DNA of 64,000 nucleotides from assembly GCF_004682055.1 (NCBI RefSeq), contig NZ_QUZU01000002.1:124001-188000 (forward strand), written 5' to 3'. Of the stretch, positions 16,639-25,543 are shown one piece after another. Positions within the stretch are counted from its first letter, which is position 1. Each line of letters starts with the position of its first letter. Below the pieces are notes generated by a model. It saw only the letters and a program-made list of their open reading frames with translations. It searched no databases and was not told the origin of the DNA. Source of the DNA: Pseudomonas kairouanensis (GTDB lineage Bacteria > Pseudomonadota > Gammaproteobacteria > Pseudomonadales > Pseudomonadaceae). A program made the translations under genes and the position numbers.

Positions 16639-18901
16639 GTTCCTCACGGCGGAACGGCTTGGCCAGGTAGTCATTCATGCCCGCCGCCCGACAGCGTTCG
16701 CGCTCTTCGGACAGCGCGTTGGCGGTCAGGGCAACAATCGGCAGGTCGGGCCAGCGGCCGCTGCGGCGAATTTGCCGACTGGCCTCATAGCCATCCATCA
16801 CCGGCATGTTGCAGTCCATCAACACCAGGTCAAAGCGTTGTTCTTCCAGGAACTTGAGCGCTTCGCCGCCATGGGCTGCTACGATCACTTCACACCCCAG
16901 TTTGCTGAGCATGCCCTTGGCCACCAGTTGGTTGACCGGGTTGTCCTCCACCAGCAGGATGCGCGCGCGGTGTGCCAGGGGGGCGGCCTCCATCTGGATG
17001 GGGTCGAGGATCAATTGCGCGTCGCTGCGCAAGTTGCGTTGCAGAATCTGGTACAGCGCGTTGCGACTCAGCGGGCGGGCCTGCTGTTGCAACGGTGCGA
17101 GTGCCGCCACCTCTTCGCTGGGCATGAAATTGCCATAGGCGGTCACCAACAGGATTGGCGCGCCGATCACAGGACGCAGGCGGAACAGGCATTGCGGGCA
17201 GTCGGTGATCAGCAGATCCGGGTGCTGGCCGCTCACGTCCTCGTCGCGCGGGTAACAGCGCGGTGTCAGCCCCCAGTGGGGCAGCAGGGTGGTGAGCAAT
17301 TCCGTCAGGCCGCTGTCGGCGCTGGTGACGGCGATGACCTCGCCTTTGAGCGGGGCCAGTCGCGCGGCGGGCAGGTGGGTCGGTAGCGGCAGTTCGGCGC
17401 AGAACTGGCTGCCAAAGCCGACTTCCGAACTGATGCTCAAGCGGCCCTTCATTGCCTCGCACAAGTTGTGTGTGAGGGCCAGGCCCAGGCCCGTGCCCCC
17501 AAACTGTCGGGTGATGCCAGCGCCCGCTTGGGTGAACGGCTGGAAGATCTTCACCTGGGCTTCCTGCGCAATGCCGATGCCGGTGTCGCACACTTCAATA
17601 CGCACCCGGCCATCGACGCTGCTCAGTCGCACGTCCACCCGGCCAAAGCGCGTGAACTTCAGGGCGTTGGAGAGCAAGTTGCTGACGATCTGTCTTACCC
17701 GTGTCGGGTCACCCAGCACCTGCGCCGGAAACTGCGGGTCGATCAGGCAGGTCAGCTCCACGTTCGGTGCAGCGTTCTGCGACAACAGGTTGGCGGTGTC
17801 TTCCACCTGCGCGCCCAAGTCGAAGGGAATACGCTCCAGTTCCAGTTGCCCAGCGTCGAATTTGGACAGGTCCAGAATATCGTTGAGCAGTTCCACCAGC
17901 ACCTTGCCCGAGTCATGGGCAATGGACAGCTGCTGGCGTTGCTCGGCGTTCAGCGGACTGTCCAGCGACAGGGCGATCATGCCCAGCAGGCCATTGAGAG
18001 GCGTGCGGATTTCGTGGCTCATGTTGGCCAGGAACGCTGCCCGCGCCTGGGCCATGCCCAGTGCATTTATCTTCGCCGCTTCCAGTTCAGCATTGGAATG
18101 GCTCAGGCGCTGGTTGCTGGCCTTGAGCTCAAGGGTGCGCGCAGAGACGATGTCTTCCAGTTGGCCCAGGTATTCGGTCAGTCGGTCTTCGGCATGACGA
18201 CGCTGCTGGATCTCGGTCTCCATGTTTTCGAACTGCTGGTTGGCGACACTGACCAGTACGCCTATCTCGTCGTGTTCGTGGCCGGGGGGGCAGTCCAGGC
18301 GTGCCTGTTTGCGGTTGCTCAGTTCGCGAATAATGCGCACCAGCGGCTGGGTCAGCATCACATAAAACAGCGCCAGCAGAATGCCGGTCAGCAGCAGGCT
18401 GCGGGCAAAGCCATTGAGCAAAGTGATCTCGGCGCGGCGCAGGAAGCGGCTGCCAAAGGCATAGGTGTCAACGTCAAGGCGCAACACCCCCAGGGATTCG
18501 TTGGGCATATGGCTCAGGTATAGCCGGTCTTCGAACTGGCGATTGGCCCCAAACAGGAAGTCGCTGAGGGGACGGTAGGAGCTGTCTTTACGCGGGCGGT
18601 CGACATCGGCCAGCACCACGCCGTTATTGTCGATCAACTGAACGTGAATGATCGCAGGGGAGTGCAGCAGGCCAAGAGTCAACTCCTGGGCCAGTTCGGC
18701 ATCGATGTTGTAGGCAATGCGTGACGCAGGGTTGTGGCTGATTTCCAGCAGCGAAGCAATTTCACGGTTGATGGATGCGTCTTCGCTGGCATAATCAATG
18801 CCGATTTGGATCAGGCTGAGCAAGGTTCCCAAGACGAAACCGACCAGCACAGTCAATCTGGCTTGTTTATAAGACAAGCGGTGGGCGAACTTGATATCCA
18901 T
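16592..18901 (-). CDS. sagS: Hybrid sensor histidine kinase SagS
   Basis: A 769-residue inner-membrane kinase. Order: TM1 (about 17-37), periplasmic HmsP-like sensor (38-158), TM2 (163-183), HAMP (184-237), coiled coil, HisKA with His296 (ANMSHEIRTPLNGLLGM), HATPase with DTGIGI and GGTGLGLAL, a degenerate receiver (about 520-625), and an intact receiver with Asp696 (LVLMDCNMPVMDGYEAS) and Lys748. No HPt domain, so phosphate must pass to a separate HPt protein (HptB in P. aeruginosa, where SagS governs the switch to biofilm). Start used is ATG at 18901; a GTG at 18916 with AGGG upstream is an alternative. Confidence 0.9.
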   Translation of the reverse strand: MDIKFAHRLSYKQARLTVLVGFVLGTLLSLIQIGIDYASEDASINREIASLLEISHNPASRIAYNIDAELAQELTLGLLHSPAIIHVQLIDNNGVVLADVDRPRKDSSYRPLSDFLFGANRQFEDRLYLSHMPNESLGVLRLDVDTYAFGSRFLRRAEITLLNGFARSLLLTGILLALFYVMLTQPLVRIIRELSNRKQARLDCPPGHEHDEIGVLVSVANQQFENMETEIQQRRHAEDRLTEYLGQLEDIVSARTLELKASNQRLSHSNAELEAAKINALGMAQARAAFLANMSHEIRTPLNGLLGMIALSLDSPLNAEQRQQLSIAHDSGKVLVELLNDILDLSKFDAGQLELERIPFDLGAQVEDTANLLSQNAAPNVELTCLIDPQFPAQVLGDPTRVRQIVSNLLSNALKFTRFGRVDVRLSSVDGRVRIEVCDTGIGIAQEAQVKIFQPFTQAGAGITRQFGGTGLGLALTHNLCEAMKGRLSISSEVGFGSQFCAELPLPTHLPAARLAPLKGEVIAVTSADSGLTELLTTLLPHWGLTPRCYPRDEDVSGQHPDLLITDCPQCLFRLRPVIGAPILLVTAYGNFMPSEEVAALAPLQQQARPLSRNALYQILQRNLRSDAQLILDPIQMEAAPLAHRARILLVEDNPVNQLVAKGMLSKLGCEVIVAAHGGEALKFLEEQRFDLVLMDCNMPVMDGYEASRQIRRSGRWPDLPIVALTANALSEERERCRAAGMNDYLAKPFRREELSGLLDLWVPTTTNL

Positions 18902-19065
18902 CGAGTGTTGAACCACTTCACGTTTCCCTTCGCCCGGCAAGCATAGCTGAACATCCACAGGCTCTGGCTTGCCCGGCATGAATCGTTTTTTTATGCAGCC
19001 TCGTGCGGTCTGCCGCAGGGCTGCCAATACGCCATCTTTTGCAAGAACTTGCCAGAGGAATAATC

Positions 19066-19956
19066 GTGGATAGTCGATTGAATGCCTTTCTTGAGCGGGC
19101 CGACGCAGTGCTCGCCCGGCTGGAGCCCTTGTTGCCCGCGCCACGCCAAGCCATTGATTGGACCCAGTGCCTGGCTGCCCGTTGGCAGCGTGAAGGCCGT
19201 GCCGGCTTTCTGTTGCCGCTGGATGTGAGCCTGGACATGCGCCTGTCCGACCTGATCGGCGTGGACAAACAACGTGAACAACTGGCCCGCAATACCCAGC
19301 AGTTTCTGGATGGCCTGCCCGCCAACCATGCGCTGCTGTGGGGTTCGCGCGGTACTGGCAAATCGTCTATGGTGCGTGCCTTGCTCGCCCAGCACGCCAA
19401 GGCCGGCCTGCGCCTGATCGAAATCGAACGCGACCACCTGGCCGACCTGCCGCGTGTAGTCGAGCAACTGCTCAAGCTGCCGCAGCGCTTCATTTTGTTC
19501 TGTGATGACCTGTCGTTCGAAGCTGGCGAAGGCGACTATCGCGTACTCAAAAGCGTGCTGGACGGTTCTTTGGAGCAGGCACCGGAAAACGTCCTGCTGT
19601 ACGCCACCTCCAACCGCCGCCACCTGGTGCCGGAAAACCAGAGCGACAATGAGAAATGGAAACGGGTGGACGGCGAGTTGCACCCCAGCGAAGCGGTGGA
19701 GGACAAGATTGCCTTGTCCGACCGCTTTGGCCTGTGGCTGTCGTTCTACCCGTTCACCCAGGAACACTTCCTGGATGTGGTGGAACACTGGATCGGCGAG
19801 CTGGCCAACAAGGCCGGTCTGCAGTGGCAGCGCGATGAAACCCTCGACATTCTCGCCGTGCGCTGGGCTACCGGCCGTGGCAACCGCAACGGCCGTTGCG
19901 CGTATCAATTCGCCCGTTACTGGGTAGGTCTTAAATTGCTGGAGCGTCAACCATGA
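19066..19956 (+). CDS. DUF815 AAA+ ATPase
   Basis: A 296-residue P-loop ATPase. Walker A is WGSRGTGKSSMVRALL, Walker B is FILFCDDLSFE, followed by YATSNRRHLVPEN and the arginine-rich tail segment ATGRGNRNGRCAYQFARYW. The family is widespread and uncharacterised. The start is a GTG at 19066 with AGAGGA eight bases upstream; the longer ATG frame would run into the sagS promoter region. The stop overlaps msrC by four bases (ATGA). Confidence 0.85.
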   Translation: MDSRLNAFLERADAVLARLEPLLPAPRQAIDWTQCLAARWQREGRAGFLLPLDVSLDMRLSDLIGVDKQREQLARNTQQFLDGLPANHALLWGSRGTGKSSMVRALLAQHAKAGLRLIEIERDHLADLPRVVEQLLKLPQRFILFCDDLSFEAGEGDYRVLKSVLDGSLEQAPENVLLYATSNRRHLVPENQSDNEKWKRVDGELHPSEAVEDKIALSDRFGLWLSFYPFTQEHFLDVVEHWIGELANKAGLQWQRDETLDILAVRWATGRGNRNGRCAYQFARYWVGLKLLERQP

Positions 19957-20435
19957 TCGATCTTCAACAGGCTGGCACTGGCCTTGATGGCTACGCCATG
20001 CTCTGTGCGCAGTTGGAGTCGCTGCTGGCCGATGAGCGTGACTTCATCGCCAACAGTGCTCAGTTTTCCGCATTCCTGTTCAACCAGCTCGATGACCTGA
20101 ACTGGGCGGGGTTCTATCTCAACCGCAATGAAGAGTTGGTGCTCGGGCCGTTCCAGGGCCAGATCGCCTGCGTGCGCATTCCGTTTGGTCGTGGCGTGTG
20201 CGGGACGGCTGCGGCATCGCGGCAAACCCAGCGGGTTGAGGACGTGCATGCATTTGCAGGGCACATCGCCTGTGACAGTGCCTCGAACAGCGAACTGGTG
20301 GTGCCGCTGGTCAAGGACGGCAAGCTCGTGGGCGTGCTTGACCTCGACAGCCCGTCACTGGCCCGCTTTACCACGCAGGACCAGGCGGGCATCGAACAGC
20401 TGGCGGCGATTTTCCTGCGCTTGACCGACTGCTGA
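19953..20435 (+). CDS. msrC: Free methionine-R-sulfoxide reductase (GAF domain, fRMsr)
   Basis: A 160-residue single GAF domain enzyme that reduces free methionine-R-sulfoxide. The three catalytic cysteines are Cys73, Cys83 and Cys107, with the same 10 and 24 spacing as E. coli fRMsr (84, 94, 118), in IACVRIPFGRGVCGTAA and GHIACDSASNSE. It is translationally coupled to the DUF815 gene. It is the third methionine or peroxide repair gene within 5 kb. Confidence 0.93.
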   Translation: MIDLQQAGTGLDGYAMLCAQLESLLADERDFIANSAQFSAFLFNQLDDLNWAGFYLNRNEELVLGPFQGQIACVRIPFGRGVCGTAAASRQTQRVEDVHAFAGHIACDSASNSELVVPLVKDGKLVGVLDLDSPSLARFTTQDQAGIEQLAAIFLRLTDC

Positions 20436-20461
20436 CTCAGCCAAGGGGCGCCGGCCGCCCC

Positions 20462-23400
20462 TTAACGGTCATCCAACCCCTGCAACTGCGTGTGCAGCAA
20501 TTTCTCCAGTTCCAGCATGAGTTTTTCCAGCGACTTCACTTCGGCTTCGATCACCGCCCGGTCGTCGCTGTGGGCGCAGGCCTGTTCCAGGGTTTCGCAC
20601 TGCCTGGCCAGTGAAGTGGCTTGAACAATACGGGCGGCGCCTTTGATCTTGTGGGCCTGCTCCATGATTTCCTGGGGCGCGCCCTGCTGGCTGACCAGTG
20701 CGAGCAGCTCCTGACGATCATGGCGACTGCTGTTCAACAGCTCTTCCAGCAGGCGCTGGCTCATGTGTGGATCACCCCCCGTCAGGGCCTCGAAGTTGCT
20801 GAGGTCCAGGCTGGGCCTGGGCAGTTGTGGCGCGATCAGAGCCAGTTGCCGCTCCAGCGCCGTGAGGCTGATGGGCTTGAACAGGCAGTCGTTCATGCCC
20901 GCCTGTGCACAGCGCAGTTTCTCTTCGGGCTGGGCGTTGGCGGTAAACCCCAGCACCACACAGGGCGCGAGTTGTTCACGTTGTTCGTATTCACGGATCG
21001 AGCGGCTCAATTCGTAGCCATTCATGATGGGCATATTGCAATCGGCGATCACCAGGTCGAAGCGCTCCTGGCGCCACGCCTGAAAGCCTGCCGCTCCGTG
21101 CTGCGCTGCCGTGAACTGATGGCCCAGGTAGCCCAGTTGCTGGCACATCAACAGGCGATTGGCCGGATGGTCATCCACCACCAGCACATTCAATACCTGC
21201 GCTGTGACCGGTGCTTCGGGCTTGGCCTCCTCCACTGTCAGCAGCGGTTGCAGGCGGGTCATTTTCAGGCTCACATGCACCTGGGTGCCCACCATGGGCA
21301 CGCTGCTCAGGCTCAGTTGCCCGCCCATCATGGCGCATAGGCTGCGGCAGATCACCAGGCCCAGTCCCGCACCACTCCTGGCCAACTGCCCAGAGTTATC
21401 GGCCTGGGCAAAGGGTTCGAACAGGCGCGACAGGTCTTCCCGGCTGATGCCGATGCCGGTGTCTTCCACTACCAGTCGCATTTCTATCTGTTGCGCAAGG
21501 TCAGTGGGCACCACGTCCACTCTGATTTTTACCTGGCCCCGCTCGGTGAACTTGATGGCGTTGCTGATCAGGTTGGACAGCACCTGCTTGAAACGCAGGG
21601 GGTCGATCAGCACCTCGGTGTCGTCCAGCGCGGGCTGGAACTCCAACAGCAGGCTGAGGGTTTTCTGACGTGCCAGGCCGTCGAACACGCGCACCACCGA
21701 CTCGACCACCTCCCGCAAATTGACGCGCTCCGGCGCCAGGCTCAGGCGACCGGACTCGATGCGTGCGATATCGAGGATGTCGCCGATCAGCTCCAGCAAG
21801 TCCTTGGCCGAGTGGTACGCCACTTCGATAGCCGGGCGGTCGAGATGGCCTTGGTCGGCGCGCTTGAGGGTCAGTTCCAGCATGCCGATTACTGCGTTCA
21901 TCGGTGTGCGGATCTCATGGCTCATGGTGGCGAGGAACGTACTCTTGGCGCGGTTGGCTTCATCGGCGCGCTCCTTGGCGGCGCGGATTTCGTCGAACAA
22001 CTGGCGCCGTTCGCTGATGTCGATCCAGCCGCCGATGATGCCCTGGACTTCGCCGACCGAGTCGCGGTAAGGCAGGATCCAGTGGTAGATCGTGAGTTTG
22101 CGGCCATGAATATTCAGGGTACGGTCCAGGATCAGTGGATTGCCTTCAGCCATCACCCGTTGGTAGTCCGCGTGATATTGCGCCGCTTGCGCTTCCAGGG
22201 CCGTGCTCATCTGGATTGCGCTTCTGCCAATCACGTCCTCGCGCTTGACACCGAACACTTGCAGGTAGCTGTCGTTGCAGGTTTGCAACAGGCCCTGGCG
22301 ATCGCGTACGTAGATCGGATGTGGTGTTTCGTTGACCAGCGCACGCATGAATTCGAACTGATCATTGAGGGCGCGTTCGGCCATTTTCCGCTGTTTGATC
22401 TGGCGGCGCATATAGGCGTTCCAGGTCAGGGAGATCAGCAGCAGCAACCCCGTACCGATGATGATCCGGGCGATCAGCTCATGGTAATTGCGCCAGTAGC
22501 TGTCGGAGGCTGCGGTGTAGCCGCGCCAGCGACTGTTGATCACCCCCAGCTCATCGGGGGCGATGCTCAACAGTGCCTTGTCCAGGATCGAGCCCAGTTC
22601 TGTGGCTCGGCGTGAGGTGGCCAGTGAAAAGGCAGCGGGCAGTGTGCCGATGCTGAAGCTGATTTGAATCTTGTCCTGAAACATGGGGGACGAGAGAAAG
22701 TAGTTGGCGATCACAAGGGTGTTCACGGCGCCATCGACGTGTCCCTGCACCAGCAATTCGGCGGCTTTGAAATTGTCGCCGGTCTCCACCAACTCCATTG
22801 TGGGGAAATTCTGGCGCAAAAACGTAGCTTGTGGGCTGCCTTGAGTCACCGCCACGCGCTTGCCATCCATCTCTTCCAGACTGGTGGTCTGATCCTGCTT
22901 GCGCGTGAGCATTACATAGGAGTTCTCCAGGTATGGCCGGCTGAAGTTCAGTCGGGTTTCCCGCTCCGTACTGGGGACGATGGCGCCAATGATGTCGGCT
23001 TTCCCTGCGTCGACTTGCTCAATCATCGTCTGCACCCCGCGCTCGCGTTCGATTTCGAACTTCAGCCCGGTGCGCAGCCGAACCAACTCCAGCAGGTCGG
23101 CGGTGATACCGCGAAAATTGCCGTCAGCGTCAAAAAAGGTCAGCGGTGCGAAGGTCTCATTCACCAGGACTTTGACCACAGGATGCTCATTGAGCCAGCG
23201 CTCCTCCCGTGGCGTAAGTTGCAGCTTCTGGTCGCTCAACAGGATATCGCTGCCGGCACTCCAGCGTTTATTGATGGCTTCTTGTTCGGTGATCGGTACC
23301 GCTGCCAGTACGGCGTCGACGATACTCAGCAGCAGGGTCTGGTGCCTGGATACGGCAAAGCTGAATCCGTAGGCCTCGTGCTTGCCGAAATTGGCCATGC

Positions 23401-24106
23401 GGATGTTCTTCAGGTAGCCCTTGTTGATCATGTAGTGGGTGGAAATGGTGTCGCCGAGAAACACGTCGGCCTGGTCGAATGCCACTGCATTCAAGGCATT
23501 TTGATAAGAGGGATAGGCGCGGATGATGGCCTTGGGGTAAAGCTTTTGCACCTCGTCCAGGGGCAGGTAGTGATAAACCAGGGCCAGGCGCATACCGGCC
23601 AGACCCTCGCTGAGGCTGCGGATTTCACCTTCGCGGGTGACCAGCACGGGTTGATCCACCGCATAGGGCTCGGACAGCGTGAGATTCGGGTTGGACGCCT
23701 CAAAGCCGTTGGAGGAGCCCAGCAAATCAATTTCGCCCGCTTCCAGGGCATCGATGGCGGCCTCGCGGGATGCGTAGCGTACGACCTTGACCGGCAAGGC
23801 CAGCGCTTTGGCGAGCAGGCCGGCATAGTCGGCGGTGAGCCCCTCGTAGTCCTGGCCGCTGGACGTGAGGTCGAAGGGCGGGTAATCGGGTGAGGCAGTG
23901 CCCAGCACCAACTCGCGCTTGTTTTGCAGCCATTGGCGTTGGGCTTTGTCCAGGTGGGTTTCCAGTTGGACGGAGCCTGCGCGGCTCAATAGGTTGAAGT
24001 GTTCCGGGCCCGGTTGATGGTTGGCGAACACGGTGGTGCACAGGCACAAACCAGCGCTCAATAAAATCAGATAATCCTTTATACGCCTGGGCATCCGCTT
24101 TCTCAC
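20462..24106 (-). CDS. BvgS/EvgS-like unorthodox sensor kinase (RocS2-like)
   Basis: A 1214-residue kinase. Order: signal peptide (1-28), two Venus-flytrap SBP_bac_3 domains (about 65-290 and 305-530), TM (about 545-565), PAS (585-700), HisKA with His730 (ATMSHEIRTPMNAVIGM), HATPase (VEDTGIGIS, GAGLGLVI), receiver with Asp1022 (IADCNMPIMNGYELS) and HPt with His1152 (QAHKIKGAARI). This supports a four-step phosphorelay to the LuxR-type regulator encoded just upstream. GTG at 24106 overlaps that gene's stop (GTGA); ATG at 24094 is the alternative. Position beside dgt matches P. aeruginosa rocS2 (PA3044); that name is inferred. Confidence 0.9.
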   Translation of the reverse strand: MRKRMPRRIKDYLILLSAGLCLCTTVFANHQPGPEHFNLLSRAGSVQLETHLDKAQRQWLQNKRELVLGTASPDYPPFDLTSSGQDYEGLTADYAGLLAKALALPVKVVRYASREAAIDALEAGEIDLLGSSNGFEASNPNLTLSEPYAVDQPVLVTREGEIRSLSEGLAGMRLALVYHYLPLDEVQKLYPKAIIRAYPSYQNALNAVAFDQADVFLGDTISTHYMINKGYLKNIRMANFGKHEAYGFSFAVSRHQTLLLSIVDAVLAAVPITEQEAINKRWSAGSDILLSDQKLQLTPREERWLNEHPVVKVLVNETFAPLTFFDADGNFRGITADLLELVRLRTGLKFEIERERGVQTMIEQVDAGKADIIGAIVPSTERETRLNFSRPYLENSYVMLTRKQDQTTSLEEMDGKRVAVTQGSPQATFLRQNFPTMELVETGDNFKAAELLVQGHVDGAVNTLVIANYFLSSPMFQDKIQISFSIGTLPAAFSLATSRRATELGSILDKALLSIAPDELGVINSRWRGYTAASDSYWRNYHELIARIIIGTGLLLLISLTWNAYMRRQIKQRKMAERALNDQFEFMRALVNETPHPIYVRDRQGLLQTCNDSYLQVFGVKREDVIGRSAIQMSTALEAQAAQYHADYQRVMAEGNPLILDRTLNIHGRKLTIYHWILPYRDSVGEVQGIIGGWIDISERRQLFDEIRAAKERADEANRAKSTFLATMSHEIRTPMNAVIGMLELTLKRADQGHLDRPAIEVAYHSAKDLLELIGDILDIARIESGRLSLAPERVNLREVVESVVRVFDGLARQKTLSLLLEFQPALDDTEVLIDPLRFKQVLSNLISNAIKFTERGQVKIRVDVVPTDLAQQIEMRLVVEDTGIGISREDLSRLFEPFAQADNSGQLARSGAGLGLVICRSLCAMMGGQLSLSSVPMVGTQVHVSLKMTRLQPLLTVEEAKPEAPVTAQVLNVLVVDDHPANRLLMCQQLGYLGHQFTAAQHGAAGFQAWRQERFDLVIADCNMPIMNGYELSRSIREYEQREQLAPCVVLGFTANAQPEEKLRCAQAGMNDCLFKPISLTALERQLALIAPQLPRPSLDLSNFEALTGGDPHMSQRLLEELLNSSRHDRQELLALVSQQGAPQEIMEQAHKIKGAARIVQATSLARQCETLEQACAHSDDRAVIEAEVKSLEKLMLELEKLLHTQLQGLDDR

Positions 24107-24729
24107 ACTAGTGCGTTTCGTTTTGCCATTTCAATAAGCTCTACCAGTGACTTGGCTTGAAGTTTTTGCATTAGCCTCTTCTTATAGGTGCTGACGGTTT
24201 TGTTGCTCAGGAACATGCCTTTGGCAATTTCCTTGTTGGTACGACCTTGTGCAAAAAGTTGCAGAACCATGAGTTCGCGGTCATTGACGGTCTTGAACAG
24301 TTCAAGTTCCTGGGCGTCTGCGGCATCGACACCATTGGTGTTCAGGGCCTGGCTGGGGAAGTAGTTGTACCCGGACAATACGGCACGAATGGCACTGAGC
24401 AACTCGCTCAGGTCACCCTCCTTGCACACGTAGCCGTCGGCGCCCGAGCGCATGCATCGCGTGGCGAACAGGGTTGGGGATTGCGCCGTCAGTATCAGTG
24501 TCTTCATCGACGTATTCATTGCGTTGAACCGGCAGAGCACTTCCAGTCCATCCAGTTTTGGAATACTGATGTCTAAAATAATCAGGTCAGGAAGACATTC
24601 GCGGACCATTTGTATGGCGTCGCAGCCGTTATCTGTTTCGCCGACTACTTTATAACCTTCATGTTCCAACAACATTCGGATAGCCAAGCGTATAACCGGA
24701 TGGTCATCGATAATAAAAACTGAGTTCAT
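24103..24729 (-). CDS. Response regulator, NarL/FixJ type (RocA2/BvgA-like)
   Basis: A 208-residue DNA-binding response regulator. Receiver with acidic pocket IDDH and phospho-acceptor Asp53 (LIILDISIPKLDGLEVL), then a LuxR-type helix-turn-helix (TNKEIAKGMFLSNKTVSTYK). ATG at 24729 has GGA eight bases upstream; longer starts lack one. Its stop overlaps the kinase start, so the pair is an operon with the regulator first, as in bvgAS and evgAS. It equals PA3045 (rocA2) by neighbourhood. Confidence 0.9.
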   Translation of the reverse strand: MNSVFIIDDHPVIRLAIRMLLEHEGYKVVGETDNGCDAIQMVRECLPDLIILDISIPKLDGLEVLCRFNAMNTSMKTLILTAQSPTLFATRCMRSGADGYVCKEGDLSELLSAIRAVLSGYNYFPSQALNTNGVDAADAQELELFKTVNDRELMVLQLFAQGRTNKEIAKGMFLSNKTVSTYKKRLMQKLQAKSLVELIEMAKRNALV

Positions 24730-24984
24730 GATCATGTTCCATGCAAGTGCAAATAAAGCGGGCACATTAGCTCAGAAGCGGCAAGAGGAGCATGAGCGCA
24801 GGGGGGAGCAGGTATAAAACAGGAAAATTCCTACATTGAAAAAGGCGAATGCCTACCAGTTGCTAAGGATTAAGGAAGTGATGGAGCCGTGATTCGAGTG
24901 CGCACGGGATAAAGTGTGGTGCGGAGGATCTGGCTGATACTTTGAGTGTGTGTTCCTTAGGGTTAGATGTTTAAAGTCCTACAT
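24730..24984. other. Intergenic region upstream of the rocA2-like gene
   Basis: 255 bases without a gene. The plus strand has several GGA triplets (for example AAGAGGAGC, GGGGGAGC, AAGGAAG and CGGAGGATC). No terminator hairpin or promoter pair is convincing, so no small RNA is called. Confidence 0.3.
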
Positions 24985-25380
24985 TTACACGTTAAGTAAT
25001 GGACGAATCAATCGTGTAAGTTCTTCGTTGTTCACGGGCTTGGATAAGTAACCGAGCATTGGCATACCGCGGTTCAGGGCCAGGGTGATCAAGTTGGCAA
25101 GCTCACCTGGGGGTAATCCGCTCAGCAAGATGGCCGTGGTGATGAACCGCCGGCGACTGGCGATTTCTATCAGTTCAAGTCCTGGTAGATCGGGCAGGCA
25201 TTGGTCGCACAGTAGCAAGTCGAAAGGGGTCAGGGCCTGCGTCATCACATGGATCGCCTGTTCGGCATTTTCGGCCGGCGTCAGCCGTTCGAACCCGAAG
25301 CTTCTGAGCAGGCACTGGGTGGCCAGGAGCTGAAAGGGATGATCCTCCACCAGCAGGATTCGTAGGGGATAACTGGGCAT
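24985..25380 (-). CDS. Stand-alone receiver-domain protein
   Basis: A 131-residue CheY-like protein with no output domain. LRILLVEDHPFQ holds the acidic pocket, FDLLLCDQCLPDLPGLEL the phospho-acceptor Asp, and MLGYLSKPV the conserved Lys. The VEDHPFQ start and the LGYLSKP end resemble the receiver half of RocR, the c-di-GMP phosphodiesterase of Roc systems, but no EAL domain follows: the stop comes after RLIRPLLNV. ATG at 25380 is used; a TTG seven codons upstream is possible. It lies upstream of the RocA2-like gene on the same strand. Confidence 0.82.
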   Translation of the reverse strand: MPSYPLRILLVEDHPFQLLATQCLLRSFGFERLTPAENAEQAIHVMTQALTPFDLLLCDQCLPDLPGLELIEIASRRRFITTAILLSGLPPGELANLITLALNRGMPMLGYLSKPVNNEELTRLIRPLLNV

Positions 25381-25543
25381 TGAGGGCACACAATGAGTCA
25401 AGCATCGAAGGGGGCGCCGGTAGGAAGGCCTCGCCCGGAGCGTGCGCGATTATTCATTGGGTATTTGTGCGAATTCGATCAGGCCACTCTGTTCCCTTCG
25501 TAGGGCGATTCCTGTCAGGGAACAGGCAGCGTGATCGTTCCGG

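Noticed and set aside
24780..24960. GGA-rich intergenic stretch as a possible RsmX/Y/Z-type small RNA
   Set aside because: Several GGA motifs exist but no terminator hairpin with T run and no clear promoter, and the GGAs are not placed in obvious loops.
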